Assembly (NCBI GenBank): GCA_964497585.1 | Contig: CAZCDS010000016.1 | Coordinates: forward strand, 47,260-111,259 | DNA from: CAZCDS01 sp964497585 | GTDB lineage: Bacteria > Desulfobacterota > Desulfomonilia > Desulfomonilales > Desulfomonilaceae | Direction of reading: 5' to 3' | DNA: 64,000 nucleotides | Shown here: piece by piece, positions 36,639 through 45,666 of the stretch | Layout: each line of letters starts with the position of its first letter | Numbering within the stretch: the first letter of the stretch is position 1 | Made by a program: the position numbers and the translations under genes | The notes under the pieces: model-generated | What the model was told of the DNA's origin: nothing | The model's input: only the letters and a program-made list of their open reading frames with translations | Database searches by the model: none

Positions 36639-36662
36639 GTAAGGGCAACCTCCTGATCTCTC

Positions 36663-36680
36663 CCGTTTCGAGGGAAACGG
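36663..36680 (+). terminator. Hairpin after asd
   Basis: CCGTTTC, loop GAGG, GAAACGG makes a perfect 7-bp stem about 25 bp after the asd stop, followed only by TTC. It is a weak intrinsic terminator candidate. Confidence 0.45.
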
Positions 36681-36727
36681 TTCAGCACTGCATGCTTCAC
36701 TTAAACAGGAGCGGAATCAAAAAACTC

Positions 36728-36775
36728 CTCGCCGGTGAATGTCTTTGGTACCGGCTCGGTGGGCTCACCGGCGAG
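36728..36775. repeat. Long inverted repeat in the thiolase leader
   Basis: CTCGCCGGTGA (36728-36738) pairs with TCACCGGCGAG (36765-36775) over 11 perfect base pairs around a 26-base loop. It lies about 150 bases before the thiolase start. Confidence 0.6.
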
Positions 36776-36865
36776 AAGCGAGAGGTTGGGAGGACGATCA
36801 CAAGACTTAGGCGACGGGGATCGGCGTGCGGCCGCGACCGTTGACAGTTTTTGGGGGAGGGGCCC

Positions 36866-36896
36866 GGGGAGGCTTTTTGTGAAAAAGGGTCTCCCC
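36866..36896. repeat. Second hairpin in the thiolase leader
   Basis: GGGGAG...CTTTTT, loop GTG, AAAAAG...CTCCCC give two stacked six-pair stems with a small internal loop, ending 30 bases before the thiolase ATG. It could hide the leader or act as an attenuator. Confidence 0.5.
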
Positions 36897-36926
36897 GGTC
36901 AACTCTTTCTTGAGAAAGGAGACTGG

Positions 36927-38111
36927 ATGAGCGCGAAAAGAGAAGCCGTTATTGTCAGTGCCTGCCGCACTCCGGTGGGGAATTTCAACGGTACGCTGAG
37001 CGGAATAGGCGCCACCAACCTTGGCGCCATGGTCATCGGGGAGGCTGTTAAACGTGCCGGAATCGAAAAGGGCGACCTGGATGAGGTGATGATGGGTCAG
37101 GTCCTCCCGCATGGGTACGGGCAGAATCCAGCCCGTCAGGCTGCCGTTCAGGCTGGAATCCCCTGGGACGTGGGCGCCATAACTGTCAACAAAGTCTGCG
37201 GAAGCGGGCTCAAAACGGTTATGCTCGCGGCTCAGGCGATCCAGAATGGAGACGCTGATATCATCATAGCCGGGGGTATGGAGAACATGAGCGCTGCTCC
37301 CTACTACCTGGACAAGGCGAGAACAGGATACCGTATGGGTAACGGAACCCTCGTCGACTCAATGGTTCATGACGGACTGTGGGACATAGTCAATGACTTC
37401 CACATGGGGATTAGCAACGACCTCTGTAGCGAGAAGTACCATATTTCCCGCGAAGATCAAGATCGCTATGCTGCGCTGAGTTACGCGAGATCAATGGAGT
37501 CGATACGCGAAGGCCGTTTCAAAGAGGAGATCTTTCCCGTCACTGTTCCGCAACGCAAGGGTGATCCTCTTGTCTTTGATACCGACGAGTGCCCCAGAGA
37601 GACAACGTACGAGACTCTCAGCAAAATGCGGCCCGCCTTTCAAAAGGACGGTTACGCAACCGCTGGGAATTCCTCGATAATCTCTGACGGCGCGAGCGCC
37701 CTCTGCGTCATGGCCGAGGAGGTGGCCAAGAGCAGGGGTATCCCCATTATGGTGCGGGTCGGCTCCCAGGGTTGCTCGGGACTGGACATGAAGTATGTGC
37801 TCGTCGCTCCTATTCTCTCCATACCCAAGGTTGCCGCAAAGGAGGGCGTGGATCCCCTCTCCATTGATCTCATGGAGGTGAACGAGGCGTTTTCCGGATC
37901 CACGATTGCGGTGATGCGTGAACTGGGCCTGGATCCCGACAAGTGCAACGTCAACGGAGGGGCGGTCTCGCTGGGACACCCCATTGGAGCCAGCGGCGCG
38001 CGAGTTCTCACGACGCTCATTTACGCGATGAAGCACCGTGACAAAAAAACCGGTATGGCCACGCTCTGTCTTGGCGGTGGCGAGGCGGTCAGCCTCTACG
38101 TCGACCGGTAG
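36927..38111 (+). CDS. Acetyl-CoA C-acetyltransferase (thiolase)
   Basis: A 394-residue cytoplasmic thiolase, the family's usual size. It condenses two acetyl-CoA to acetoacetyl-CoA or runs in reverse to end beta-oxidation. The acyl Cys is Cys91 in VCGSGLK. The catalytic base is His351 in GHPIGASGAR, and Cys381 lies in CLGGGEAV. ATG 36927 after AAAGGAG is preferred to the frame's start at 36735. It begins a run of codirectional genes (hotdog, MBL, aconitase) that may share a transcript, though gaps of 60-210 bp allow separate promoters. Confidence 0.95.
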   Translation: MSAKREAVIVSACRTPVGNFNGTLSGIGATNLGAMVIGEAVKRAGIEKGDLDEVMMGQVLPHGYGQNPARQAAVQAGIPWDVGAITVNKVCGSGLKTVMLAAQAIQNGDADIIIAGGMENMSAAPYYLDKARTGYRMGNGTLVDSMVHDGLWDIVNDFHMGISNDLCSEKYHISREDQDRYAALSYARSMESIREGRFKEEIFPVTVPQRKGDPLVFDTDECPRETTYETLSKMRPAFQKDGYATAGNSSIISDGASALCVMAEEVAKSRGIPIMVRVGSQGCSGLDMKYVLVAPILSIPKVAAKEGVDPLSIDLMEVNEAFSGSTIAVMRELGLDPDKCNVNGGAVSLGHPIGASGARVLTTLIYAMKHRDKKTGMATLCLGGGEAVSLYVDR

Positions 38112-38317
38112 GACGAGAGTTCGTGTACGAGTGCGCATCAAGGGAATAGGAATCTCCCTCGGCACAACTCGCTCTCGGACGGAGAAGTGGAGAGGTTCTT
38201 TGTTAGGCTAGGTGACCCTGCCACCATTCCCCTCCAGGCGGGAGAGGGTGAGCGACCTGGGAGATCCTATGTTCGCTGGTGGATCACTTACGGTATGGCA
38301 CGGAGTGACACAAGACA

Positions 38318-39286
38318 ATGCTTGTGAAAGACAATTCGGAGTCCTTTCTGAGCGGTGACGACCCGTTCATATCGGCGAAACTTCTCCACGGAAGCGACTC
38401 CAGGGTAGACATGGAGGTCCTCTTCGAGAACCACCATGAGGGCTTCATCGGGATACCGCATGGCGGTCTCGCCATGGGACTGTGTGTGGATGCGTGGCGC
38501 AACTCGAATACTTTCACATATCCGGTGCACATGCAGTTCCGTTTCGGGGGGACAGGTGTGCGGATCGGTGACGCCGCGACCTTCACGGTCGAAAGGGGCT
38601 CTGATCCCGACGAACCGCGGATTCGCACGCAAATCACGAAGAGGGGCGCGGAAACACCCTATCTCCGGGCGGAGATCAGTCCCGCGTTGGTCCCGGATGG
38701 TTCCGTTTCGGCGATGCGCCAGCCCACCGACGAATTCCGGCGATTGCCCTATTACCGAAATTGTTTCGTTTGCGGTCATCACCGCACCGTGCCCGGGTTA
38801 GAGAGACGGTTTCGAGTGCACACCGGCGAGGACAGGAGCACGGTGACTGCTGAGTGGGGAGCGTCTCCCGAGGACCTCGACCGGGCCAGGCTGTTCCTCA
38901 TGGGGAAAGACGAGTTGCATCCAACGGTTCTCATGTCCATATTTGATGAGAACACCGCGTGGGGCGGCTTTATGGAGACGAGGTCCGCCGGACTGTCCGC
39001 GAAGATGACGGTGACGCTGCTCAGGCCGATACACATGCACGAGAGCCTGCTCTTCATTGGGCGTCCCCTTGGAACTCGCGGCAACCCCCGGGCACCGAGG
39101 TTCTTTGTGGCAAAGGGGAACGTTTTCTCCATGAGTGATCCGGGCAATCCTGAACTCATTGCTTACGGAAAAGGCGACTGGATCATTATGAAGGAATACA
39201 CCAAACAGATTAAGGAGAACCTGCTCCCCGAAGGCGATTGGGACTGGATTTTCGGTGAAGAGGGGAACGAAGCGGTAGATCGGTAG
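38318..39286 (+). CDS. Hotdog-fold thioesterase-like protein
   Basis: A 322-residue protein that looks like a double hotdog. The first half has IPHGGLAMGLCVDAW (the Hotdog helix) and the second a MSIFDENTAWGGFME segment with 'TVTLLRPIHMHESLLF'. A linker motif RNCFVCG is shared with many acyl-CoA thioesterases. It probably hydrolyses or binds an acyl-CoA, which fits the neighbouring thiolase. No active-site residue is confirmed. The start ATG 38318 has a weak, distant CGGAG. Confidence 0.7.
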   Translation: MLVKDNSESFLSGDDPFISAKLLHGSDSRVDMEVLFENHHEGFIGIPHGGLAMGLCVDAWRNSNTFTYPVHMQFRFGGTGVRIGDAATFTVERGSDPDEPRIRTQITKRGAETPYLRAEISPALVPDGSVSAMRQPTDEFRRLPYYRNCFVCGHHRTVPGLERRFRVHTGEDRSTVTAEWGASPEDLDRARLFLMGKDELHPTVLMSIFDENTAWGGFMETRSAGLSAKMTVTLLRPIHMHESLLFIGRPLGTRGNPRAPRFFVAKGNVFSMSDPGNPELIAYGKGDWIIMKEYTKQIKENLLPEGDWDWIFGEEGNEAVDR

Positions 39287-39434
39287 GTCCGGGAGAACGG
39301 CTAACGCATTGACCTTCTTGCGGGCGCCGGCGGAGGAGCGAAGACGAAAACACACCGGGTGGCCGCGCCAGGACGTAATCTCTTGCCCGGGTGAGAGCCC
39401 ATGTGGGCGATAATTTGCCGTGAGGAGTGACGGA

Positions 39435-40166
39435 TTGACGGAACAAGTTATCGAAGGTGTCTGGTGGATACCGGGAAAAGACAGTTTTCTCCCGGATTCC
39501 CACATGTACGTTATCGGCAAACCGGAATCTCAGGAATTCACGCTTGTGGACTGCGGGCTTATGGACAGGGGCTCGTACAAGCTGCAGGAGCTGGACAAGT
39601 GCGGCGTTTCACCGAACCGGGTGAAGCGGATCATCCTGACCCACACCCACCTGGATCATATAGGATGCCTGCCGGAACTCCTCGAAGCCATGCCGCATGT
39701 TGAGGTGTGGGCGCACAAGGACGAGGCTCTTCCATTGGAACGGGGCGAGCAGCGCATCGTCTATGGGAATAGTATGTTCGAGTCAATGCTCAAGGCGCAG
39801 TTCAATTTGCCCTCGGATTACTTCAAGACAGTGGTGCACAGGAAACTCGAGGGAGGTGAGACCCTCGATCTCGGGGGAATCCCGTTCAACGTAATCCATT
39901 TGCCGGGTCACTCAGTCGGAGGCATCGGGCTGCTAAACAAAAAGAGTAGACTCCTCCTTTCAGGAGACACAATCTACGCGGACGGTGCAATCGGCAGGTA
40001 CGATCTGGATTCAGCGGATCCGGCTGCTTTGTTGCGTTCTCTGGCCAGCATAGCGGAGCTGGGAATCGACATTCTCCTTCCGTGCCACAATCGCATTGTC
40101 AAGGGGGACGCCGCTCCCATGATTCAACGAACTGTCGAACAGTGGGCGCCCCTGCTCCGGATGTGA
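39435..40166 (+). CDS. MBL-fold metallo-hydrolase
   Basis: A 243-residue metallo-beta-lactamase-fold hydrolase. The zinc site is THTHLDHIG (HxHxDH), followed by HLPGHSVGG, LLSGDTIY and LPCHNRIV. All metal ligands of a binuclear site are present, so it is probably active. The substrate is not predictable from sequence; glyoxalase II-like thioester hydrolysis would suit the thiolase context. TTG 39435 has a perfect GAGGAG seven bases upstream and is chosen over GTG 39420, which would overlap that site. Confidence 0.9.
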   Translation: MTEQVIEGVWWIPGKDSFLPDSHMYVIGKPESQEFTLVDCGLMDRGSYKLQELDKCGVSPNRVKRIILTHTHLDHIGCLPELLEAMPHVEVWAHKDEALPLERGEQRIVYGNSMFESMLKAQFNLPSDYFKTVVHRKLEGGETLDLGGIPFNVIHLPGHSVGGIGLLNKKSRLLLSGDTIYADGAIGRYDLDSADPAALLRSLASIAELGIDILLPCHNRIVKGDAAPMIQRTVEQWAPLLRM

Positions 40167-40225
40167 CGGCTCGTCGGAAAAATGACTGAAAACAGGTTGT
40201 TCGGGCTCTCAGGAGGACATGGGCC

Positions 40226-42142
40226 ATGGGAATGACTGTAGCCGAGAAGATCATCGAAGCCCACCTAGTCAAGGGAAAGATGGAACCGGGTTCTGAGATT
40301 GCGCTTAAGGTCGATCACTGTCTGATCCAGGACGCCACCGGCACGATGGTCATGCTCGAATTCATGGCGATCGGCGTACCGCGGTCCAAGGCGGAATTAG
40401 CGGTGGTTTACGTGGACCACAACCTCCTGCAGACCGATTTCAAGAACGCCGACGACCATCGTTTTCTGCGAAGCGCGGCTGCCAAACATGGGGTCGTGTA
40501 CTCAAGACCGGGTAACGGGATCTCTCATCAGGTTCACTTGGAACGCTTCAGTGTGCCCGGCAAGACTCTCCTGGGATCGGACAGCCATACACCGACCAAT
40601 GGCGGCAGCTCCATGCTGGCTATCGGAGCCGGTGGGCTCGATGTGGCAATGGCTATGGCAGGGCAGCCGTTCCACCTGAGAATGCCCGGGATCGTTGGTG
40701 TCAGGCTCACTGGCGCGCTTCAGCCTTGGGTATCGGCCAAGGACGTGGTGTTGGAACTGCTCCGCAGGGTGAGCGTCAAAGGCGGCCTCGGAAAGATCTT
40801 CGAGTACTTCGGCCCAGGGGTGGAGAACCTCTCCGCCACGGACAGGGGAACTATCGGAAACATGGGGACCGAGATGGGACTGACCTCGAGCATCTTCCCG
40901 TCCGACCAGCGGACCCGGGAATTCCTCGAGAGCCAGGGAAGGCGGAACGCGTGGACTGAGATTCTCGCCGATTCGGACGCCGAATACTGCGAAATCATCG
41001 AGGTTGACCTCGATACCCTCGAGCCGATGATAGCCTGCCCCAGCTCGCCCGATAATGTGAAGAAGGTTTCGGAAGTGGCAGGGATCGAGGTGGCACAAGC
41101 GATCGTCGGCTCATCGGTGAATTCGTCGTTCAGGGATCTCATGATCACTGCCAAGGCGGTCGAAGGCAGGCACTGCCATAGTGACGTGAGCTTCGAGATC
41201 AATCCGGGCAGCAGTCAGGTGCTCCTGAATGTTAACGACGCCGGCGGAGTGGCAAATCTCATCCTGGCTGGAGCGCGCATTCATCAATCAGGGTGTCTCG
41301 GGTGCATCGGCATGGGTCAAGCGCCCGGTACCGGAACGGTTTCATTGAGGACCTTCCCGAGGAACTTCTCCGGTCGAAGCGGCACCCAAGGAGACCAGGT
41401 CTATCTCTGTTCGCCGGAAACGGCGGCTGCCGCCGCGGTCTTCGGCAAAATAACGGACCCCCGGGAACTGGGAGATTACCCCTCAGTAGAGGAGCCCAAG
41501 AGGTACCGGGTGAACGACGAGAATCTAATATTCCCGCCGGATGACTCCTCGCACGTTAAGATCCTGATGGGGCCCAACATTAAGCCCTTCCCCAGTCTCG
41601 GCGGCCTGGAAGACGACCTGGAGGCGACGGTTATACTCAAGGTAGGCGACAACATCACCACCGATCACATCATGCCTGCTGGCAGCAAGATTCTGCCGCT
41701 CCGAAGCAACATCGAGGCGATCAGCGAGTTCGTCTTCTCCAATGTCGATCCCACGTTCCCCAAACGGACCAGGGACGCTGTCAACGGCGTCGTCATTGGC
41801 TCGGAGAACTACGGCCAGGGATCGTCGCGGGAGCACGCGGCCATAGCTCCGCGATATCTTGGGATACGAGCAAAAATCGCCAAGAGTTTCGCCAGGATCC
41901 ATAAATCGAACCTGATCAACTTCGGAATCGTTCCGATGACGTTTGTCAACGCGCAGGACTACGATTCAGTGTCCCAGGGAGACACAGTGAGCCTGAAAGG
42001 TGTTCGACAAGCCCTGGAGGCGGGAAAGACCGAATTCGATATCGAGGTTGGAGAGCGCCCGATGCGAGTACGTGTGGATATCACCGATCGGGAAAGGGCG
42101 GTGCTCCTGGCCGGCGGATTGATCAACATGGCTCGGCACTGA
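40226..42142 (+). CDS. Aconitate hydratase (short, 638-residue type)
   Basis: A 638-residue [4Fe-4S] dehydratase for citrate/isocitrate interconversion, shorter than the roughly 890-residue AcnA, of the type known from Aquifex and delta-proteobacteria. GSDSHTPTNGG and the GCLGCIGMGQAP block (two cluster cysteines) are present. The swivel domain has NYGQGSSREHAA. At the place of the first cluster Cys (usual GSCTNSS) the sequence reads GSSVNSS, residues 295-301, so Ser297 replaces the Cys. ATG 40226 follows AGGAGG. Confidence 0.93.
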   Translation: MGMTVAEKIIEAHLVKGKMEPGSEIALKVDHCLIQDATGTMVMLEFMAIGVPRSKAELAVVYVDHNLLQTDFKNADDHRFLRSAAAKHGVVYSRPGNGISHQVHLERFSVPGKTLLGSDSHTPTNGGSSMLAIGAGGLDVAMAMAGQPFHLRMPGIVGVRLTGALQPWVSAKDVVLELLRRVSVKGGLGKIFEYFGPGVENLSATDRGTIGNMGTEMGLTSSIFPSDQRTREFLESQGRRNAWTEILADSDAEYCEIIEVDLDTLEPMIACPSSPDNVKKVSEVAGIEVAQAIVGSSVNSSFRDLMITAKAVEGRHCHSDVSFEINPGSSQVLLNVNDAGGVANLILAGARIHQSGCLGCIGMGQAPGTGTVSLRTFPRNFSGRSGTQGDQVYLCSPETAAAAAVFGKITDPRELGDYPSVEEPKRYRVNDENLIFPPDDSSHVKILMGPNIKPFPSLGGLEDDLEATVILKVGDNITTDHIMPAGSKILPLRSNIEAISEFVFSNVDPTFPKRTRDAVNGVVIGSENYGQGSSREHAAIAPRYLGIRAKIAKSFARIHKSNLINFGIVPMTFVNAQDYDSVSQGDTVSLKGVRQALEAGKTEFDIEVGERPMRVRVDITDRERAVLLAGGLINMARH

Positions 42143-42251
42143 GCGAACATGAACCTCCATGCATTCACAGGCACAACTACGCGTCCCGGGGGACATGTGA
42201 AAGTCCCCTCGAGTCAAGATCGTGTGTCACTTGTTTGTTCGCGAACCTGTG

Positions 42252-42731
42252 TCAGGAGGCTCTCCGCGTAGGGCCCTTCCCCGCCGCTTTCTCACGGACG
42301 AAAATTTCGTCAGGTTCCTGATCTTTGAGGGGGGCGAGATTCTGACCGTGATGCAACCTTATGCGGTCGGACTGCTCCTTCACGACGAGCAACGTTTGCG
42401 TCTGGCCGGTATCCCAAAAGAATTTTAGGCTTGGCGGAATATACGAGACTCCGCCCTCGCCGGCGTTTATCCATTTCTGCTTATCGTCTCCTCTGTACTG
42501 AAAGAGAAAGGTGCCTTGGTCTCCGACCACGATTTTCATTTGGCGTTCTGTTGCCGGGGTTTCCTTGCCGTCGACCACCCGGGACTGCAACACCCACGTC
42601 CCTGCGAGCGTTCGCGCCTTGTCCCGTTCATTGGTCAAGCGGGGACCGGAGCCGCAGGAGACGAGGACGAGGCAAAGCGCACAGAGTCCAGCAATGCAGA
42701 GAGTGATTCGCGCGTTGTTCGAAATTATCAT
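42252..42731 (-). CDS. Lipocalin-like lipoprotein of unknown function
   Basis: A 159-residue lipoprotein. A type II signal peptide (ARITLCIAGLCALCLVLVSC) ends in the lipobox LVSC. The mature part has AGTWVLQSRVVDGKETP and several strands (KIVVGDQGTFLFQYRG), as in lipocalin-like small lipoproteins. ATG 42731 puts the signal peptide at the N-terminus, although its ribosome-binding site is weak. It converges on aconitase. Confidence 0.75.
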   Translation of the reverse strand: MIISNNARITLCIAGLCALCLVLVSCGSGPRLTNERDKARTLAGTWVLQSRVVDGKETPATERQMKIVVGDQGTFLFQYRGDDKQKWINAGEGGVSYIPPSLKFFWDTGQTQTLLVVKEQSDRIRLHHGQNLAPLKDQEPDEIFVREKAAGKGPTRRAS

Positions 42732-42840
42732 CGGGGAAATGAACCCTGGAAAAGAGACAAGGCGACCCACCACGAAGGTCAGTCGCCCCGTATTCTCAAC
42801 TACTACCGGGCACAATGCCCAGAAGATGTCTCTTCAGATC

Positions 42841-43200
42841 CTAGCGCCAGCCGCTGGAGGAGCTGCTTGCCCCCCAGTAACCCCAGCCGCTGCTGGAGCC
42901 GCTTGCCGGCCAATAGTAGCCACTGCTGGAGCTGCTGCCTGATGCCGGAATGCAATAGGCCCATCCGCTTGAGCTGCTGCTCGACGCCGGGACACAGCAG
43001 TACGCATAGCCGCTGGACGAGCTGCTCGCAGGCCAATAGCCGCTGGACGAGCTGCTCGCAGGCCAGTATCCGCTTGAGCTGCTGCTGCTGGACGCACCTG
43101 CCCATGCAGCATACGGCGCCCATGCGTAAAATGCGAACCCATAAGACGCGAACAACATAACCATACCGACCACTGCAAGAATCATTGCAATTCTTTTCAT
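42841..43200 (-). CDS. Secreted Ser/Gly/Tyr/Trp-rich repeat protein
   Basis: A 119-residue protein. A signal peptide (KRIAMILAVVGMVMLFASYG) leads to an imperfect tandem repeat of Ser runs capped by G(Y/W) and aromatic residues: 'SSSSSGYWPA' twice. Then come cysteine-bearing variants (YAYCCVPA, WAYCIPASG) and further GYYWPASG and GWGYWGA units. Such composition is that of low-complexity secreted fibres or coats. I know no family. GAGGAGG lies eleven bases upstream of the ATG. The long tandem repeat in DNA may reflect slippage. Confidence 0.7.
   Translation of the reverse strand: MKRIAMILAVVGMVMLFASYGFAFYAWAPYAAWAGASSSSSSSGYWPASSSSSGYWPASSSSSGYAYCCVPASSSSSSGWAYCIPASGSSSSSGYYWPASGSSSGWGYWGASSSSSGWR
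43006..43065. repeat. 30-bp perfect tandem repeat (two copies)
   Basis: Two identical 30-bp units, 43006-43035 and 43036-43065, encode two SSSSSGYWPA-like units of the repeat protein. Neighbouring units are diverged. Confidence 0.8.
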
Positions 43201-43456
43201 TGAAACAGATACCTCCTCATGGAATCAAAATCCAATGTCGTTAGTCCTCGAACGAGAACGGTAACTCCCTCGGAAAATTTTTGATCGCGATATACACCAG
43301 CTACCACGATTATGGGCAGTTGTCAACGTTTTTTGTTCGCCGGACCGCGATTTCCCTTTTTTTTAGGGCTGTTGCGGGGGGAGCCAATCTCCTTGACTCG
43401 GCCGGCACGTCTGCTAGGATTCTCCGAAAATGGACCTTTGTCAAGGAATTTTTCAC

Positions 43457-45574
43457 ATGAGAAGTGGCAGCAAGCAGATCGACGATTACGGATCCAATTC
43501 CTACACAAGTCTTAAAGTTGCGTGGAATCAAGTAGATACCTGCAGGTCGTCATCTGCAGGACTGAGAGCGTTCCTCCTTGTCGCGCTCCTTTCAGGGATG
43601 CTTCTCTGCCTCACAACCGGTGTTGGCAGGACACAAGGCTCCACTGAAAAAGCTGCCAACCCCCCGACTGCAGTTGCTGAACCGGTATCTTCACCCCGGG
43701 GAAGTGCTAAGGGACCCGACGCAACTGAGTCCACCAATGAGGAACGGGCTGAGAATATCACAGCGGCGCGCGACGCCGAGGGTAGCGGGACGAAGCGATC
43801 GAGTCTTCCGAGTCTGGAAGAGACGGTGCGGAGTGCAGGAGACCTGGTTACAAAGGGAGACGTGGAAAAGGCGCGGTTCGTTATCCTTCGCGCGATGCGC
43901 GAGTGCGATTCCGGAGATCGAGACGTCCGGGAGTGCTCCCGGTGGCTCAAGCCGTTGCGCGGGCTGAGTCTGCTTCTGGAGAACCCGCCGGAGCGGAAGG
44001 TGATCACCAATTCGATCGGGATGCGGCTGGTACGAATACCTGCAGGCGAGTACATGATGGGGAGCCTCAAGGCCGAGATGGACTGGCTCCGCCTCACCTT
44101 CAGGAAAATTTGGCGGGAAGGGCATAAGCAGTGGTTCCAAGATGAGCTGCCCTTGCATCCGGTGCGGATCACCAGGCCGTACTACATCGGCGCGACAGAG
44201 GTAACGGTCGGCCAGTTTCGGCAATTCGTCAAGGAAACCAAGTATAAGACTGACGGCGAAAAGGGAGACGGCGGCATGGTCTTCAGTAAGACGCAGGGGC
44301 GCTGGGTCCCGAATAAACGTTGGGCCTGGAATTCCGTCCCCTGGAAAATTTACGATGATCAGCCGGTGGTTTTCGTCTCCTGGAATGACGCGAACGCCTT
44401 CTGTAAGTGGCTGAGCCGAAAAGAAAAACGCACCTACCGGCTGCCCACGGAAGCGGAGTGGGAGAGGGCCTGCCGCGGCGGACGGATATGGGCGCGGTTC
44501 CCCTGGGGAGAACGGCTCCCCGGGGACAACGACACGAATTTCGGTGACGGTAACCCGAAACTCCCCGAAAGCCTGACCACGGTCAACGATGGGTACGAAT
44601 ACGTCGCGCCTGTAGGGAGCTATCCTCCGAACGGTTACGGTCTCTATGATATGGCAGGAAACGTCATGGAATGGGTCCAGGACGGCTACGGTAGAAATTA
44701 CTATGAAAGCTCCCCCTTGGAGGATCCTAAAGGGACGGAAACGGGAAACTCTCGGGTCAATAAGGGAGGGAATTTCTTTGCCAGCCCCGCGGACTGTCGT
44801 TGCGCGTTCAGGGGCTTTTCCGGCGAGGAAATGAACTTCTTCAACCTCGGATTCCGGGTCGTATTGGAGGCTCCTGAGTCAGAAAGACCGATGGTCGCTT
44901 CCCAGCGCCACGGTTCGCGACGCGGCGGCGACGAAGCAAAGAAATCGCATTTTCCCCCGAGCGAGGAGGAAGGGCTCCGGCTCTTTCGCCAGGCGATGTT
45001 TGCCGCTCAGGAGCAGCAGTGGCAGGAGGCCACAAAGGATTTGGAGGAGGCCCTGAGGGTCTACGAAAAACGACGGGATTTGATGTGGATGGCCCGCGTC
45101 AGAGCGACCCTCGCGGGAATCTATGCCGAGCGGAATAGGCGTTACAAGAGCAAAGAACTCTTCACGAAGGCTCTGGCTGAATTCAGAAAGGTCGGCGACG
45201 GCGCGAGCGCACGAATCATCCTTGAACGCCTCCAAGAGTTGGATACTTCGCCAGGGGTCAAAGTTGTGGAAGTGAAGAAAGGTGGCGTCGCAGACAGGGC
45301 AGGGGTCGTCCCCGGTGACATCATCATAGAGTACGCTGGGGAGACCGGTTTCAAGGTCCGAAGTTTCAAAAGGCTCGTCAACGACTACGCGCGAACCGAC
45401 GAAGTCACGCTCAGTGTCCTGAACAATGACGAAATCTCCACGACCGTGGTTCCCGGGGGACCGCTGGGCGTCGCGGTTGAGGATATTAAGAGGAGGCCGC
45501 GACCGCAGAGACAGAGAGACCGGCAGCAAAGACGACGCCCCCGACAGCGGCGCGGCGCTCGAGACCGACGGTAA
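43457..45574 (+). CDS. Exported SUMF1-domain protein with PDZ domain
   Basis: A 705-residue protein. After a signal-like segment (LRAFLLVALLSGMLLCLTTG near residue 38) and a low-complexity linker, it has one SUMF1 domain (about 185-470). That domain starts NSIGMRLVRIPAGEYMMGS and contains LPTEAEWERACRGG, FPWGE and YDMAGNVMEWV. TPR-like helices follow (about 500-595), then a PDZ domain (about 600-660, DRAGVVPGDIIIEYAG). The last 30 residues are almost all Arg/Gln/Pro. It resembles the double-SUMF1 protein at 12721-15723 with one SUMF1 module. The start ATG 43457 has AAGGAA upstream. It converges on hldE. Confidence 0.86.
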   Translation: MRSGSKQIDDYGSNSYTSLKVAWNQVDTCRSSSAGLRAFLLVALLSGMLLCLTTGVGRTQGSTEKAANPPTAVAEPVSSPRGSAKGPDATESTNEERAENITAARDAEGSGTKRSSLPSLEETVRSAGDLVTKGDVEKARFVILRAMRECDSGDRDVRECSRWLKPLRGLSLLLENPPERKVITNSIGMRLVRIPAGEYMMGSLKAEMDWLRLTFRKIWREGHKQWFQDELPLHPVRITRPYYIGATEVTVGQFRQFVKETKYKTDGEKGDGGMVFSKTQGRWVPNKRWAWNSVPWKIYDDQPVVFVSWNDANAFCKWLSRKEKRTYRLPTEAEWERACRGGRIWARFPWGERLPGDNDTNFGDGNPKLPESLTTVNDGYEYVAPVGSYPPNGYGLYDMAGNVMEWVQDGYGRNYYESSPLEDPKGTETGNSRVNKGGNFFASPADCRCAFRGFSGEEMNFFNLGFRVVLEAPESERPMVASQRHGSRRGGDEAKKSHFPPSEEEGLRLFRQAMFAAQEQQWQEATKDLEEALRVYEKRRDLMWMARVRATLAGIYAERNRRYKSKELFTKALAEFRKVGDGASARIILERLQELDTSPGVKVVEVKKGGVADRAGVVPGDIIIEYAGETGFKVRSFKRLVNDYARTDEVTLSVLNNDEISTTVVPGGPLGVAVEDIKRRPRPQRQRDRQQRRRPRQRRGARDRR

Positions 45575-45666
45575 CCCCGATAGGAACTTCTGGTACGATT
45601 TGGGTTCCCAAGGCGCTATAAGCCAGGAGTATTTCCTGACGAAGCCCGCGCCCGATGACTTGGCTC

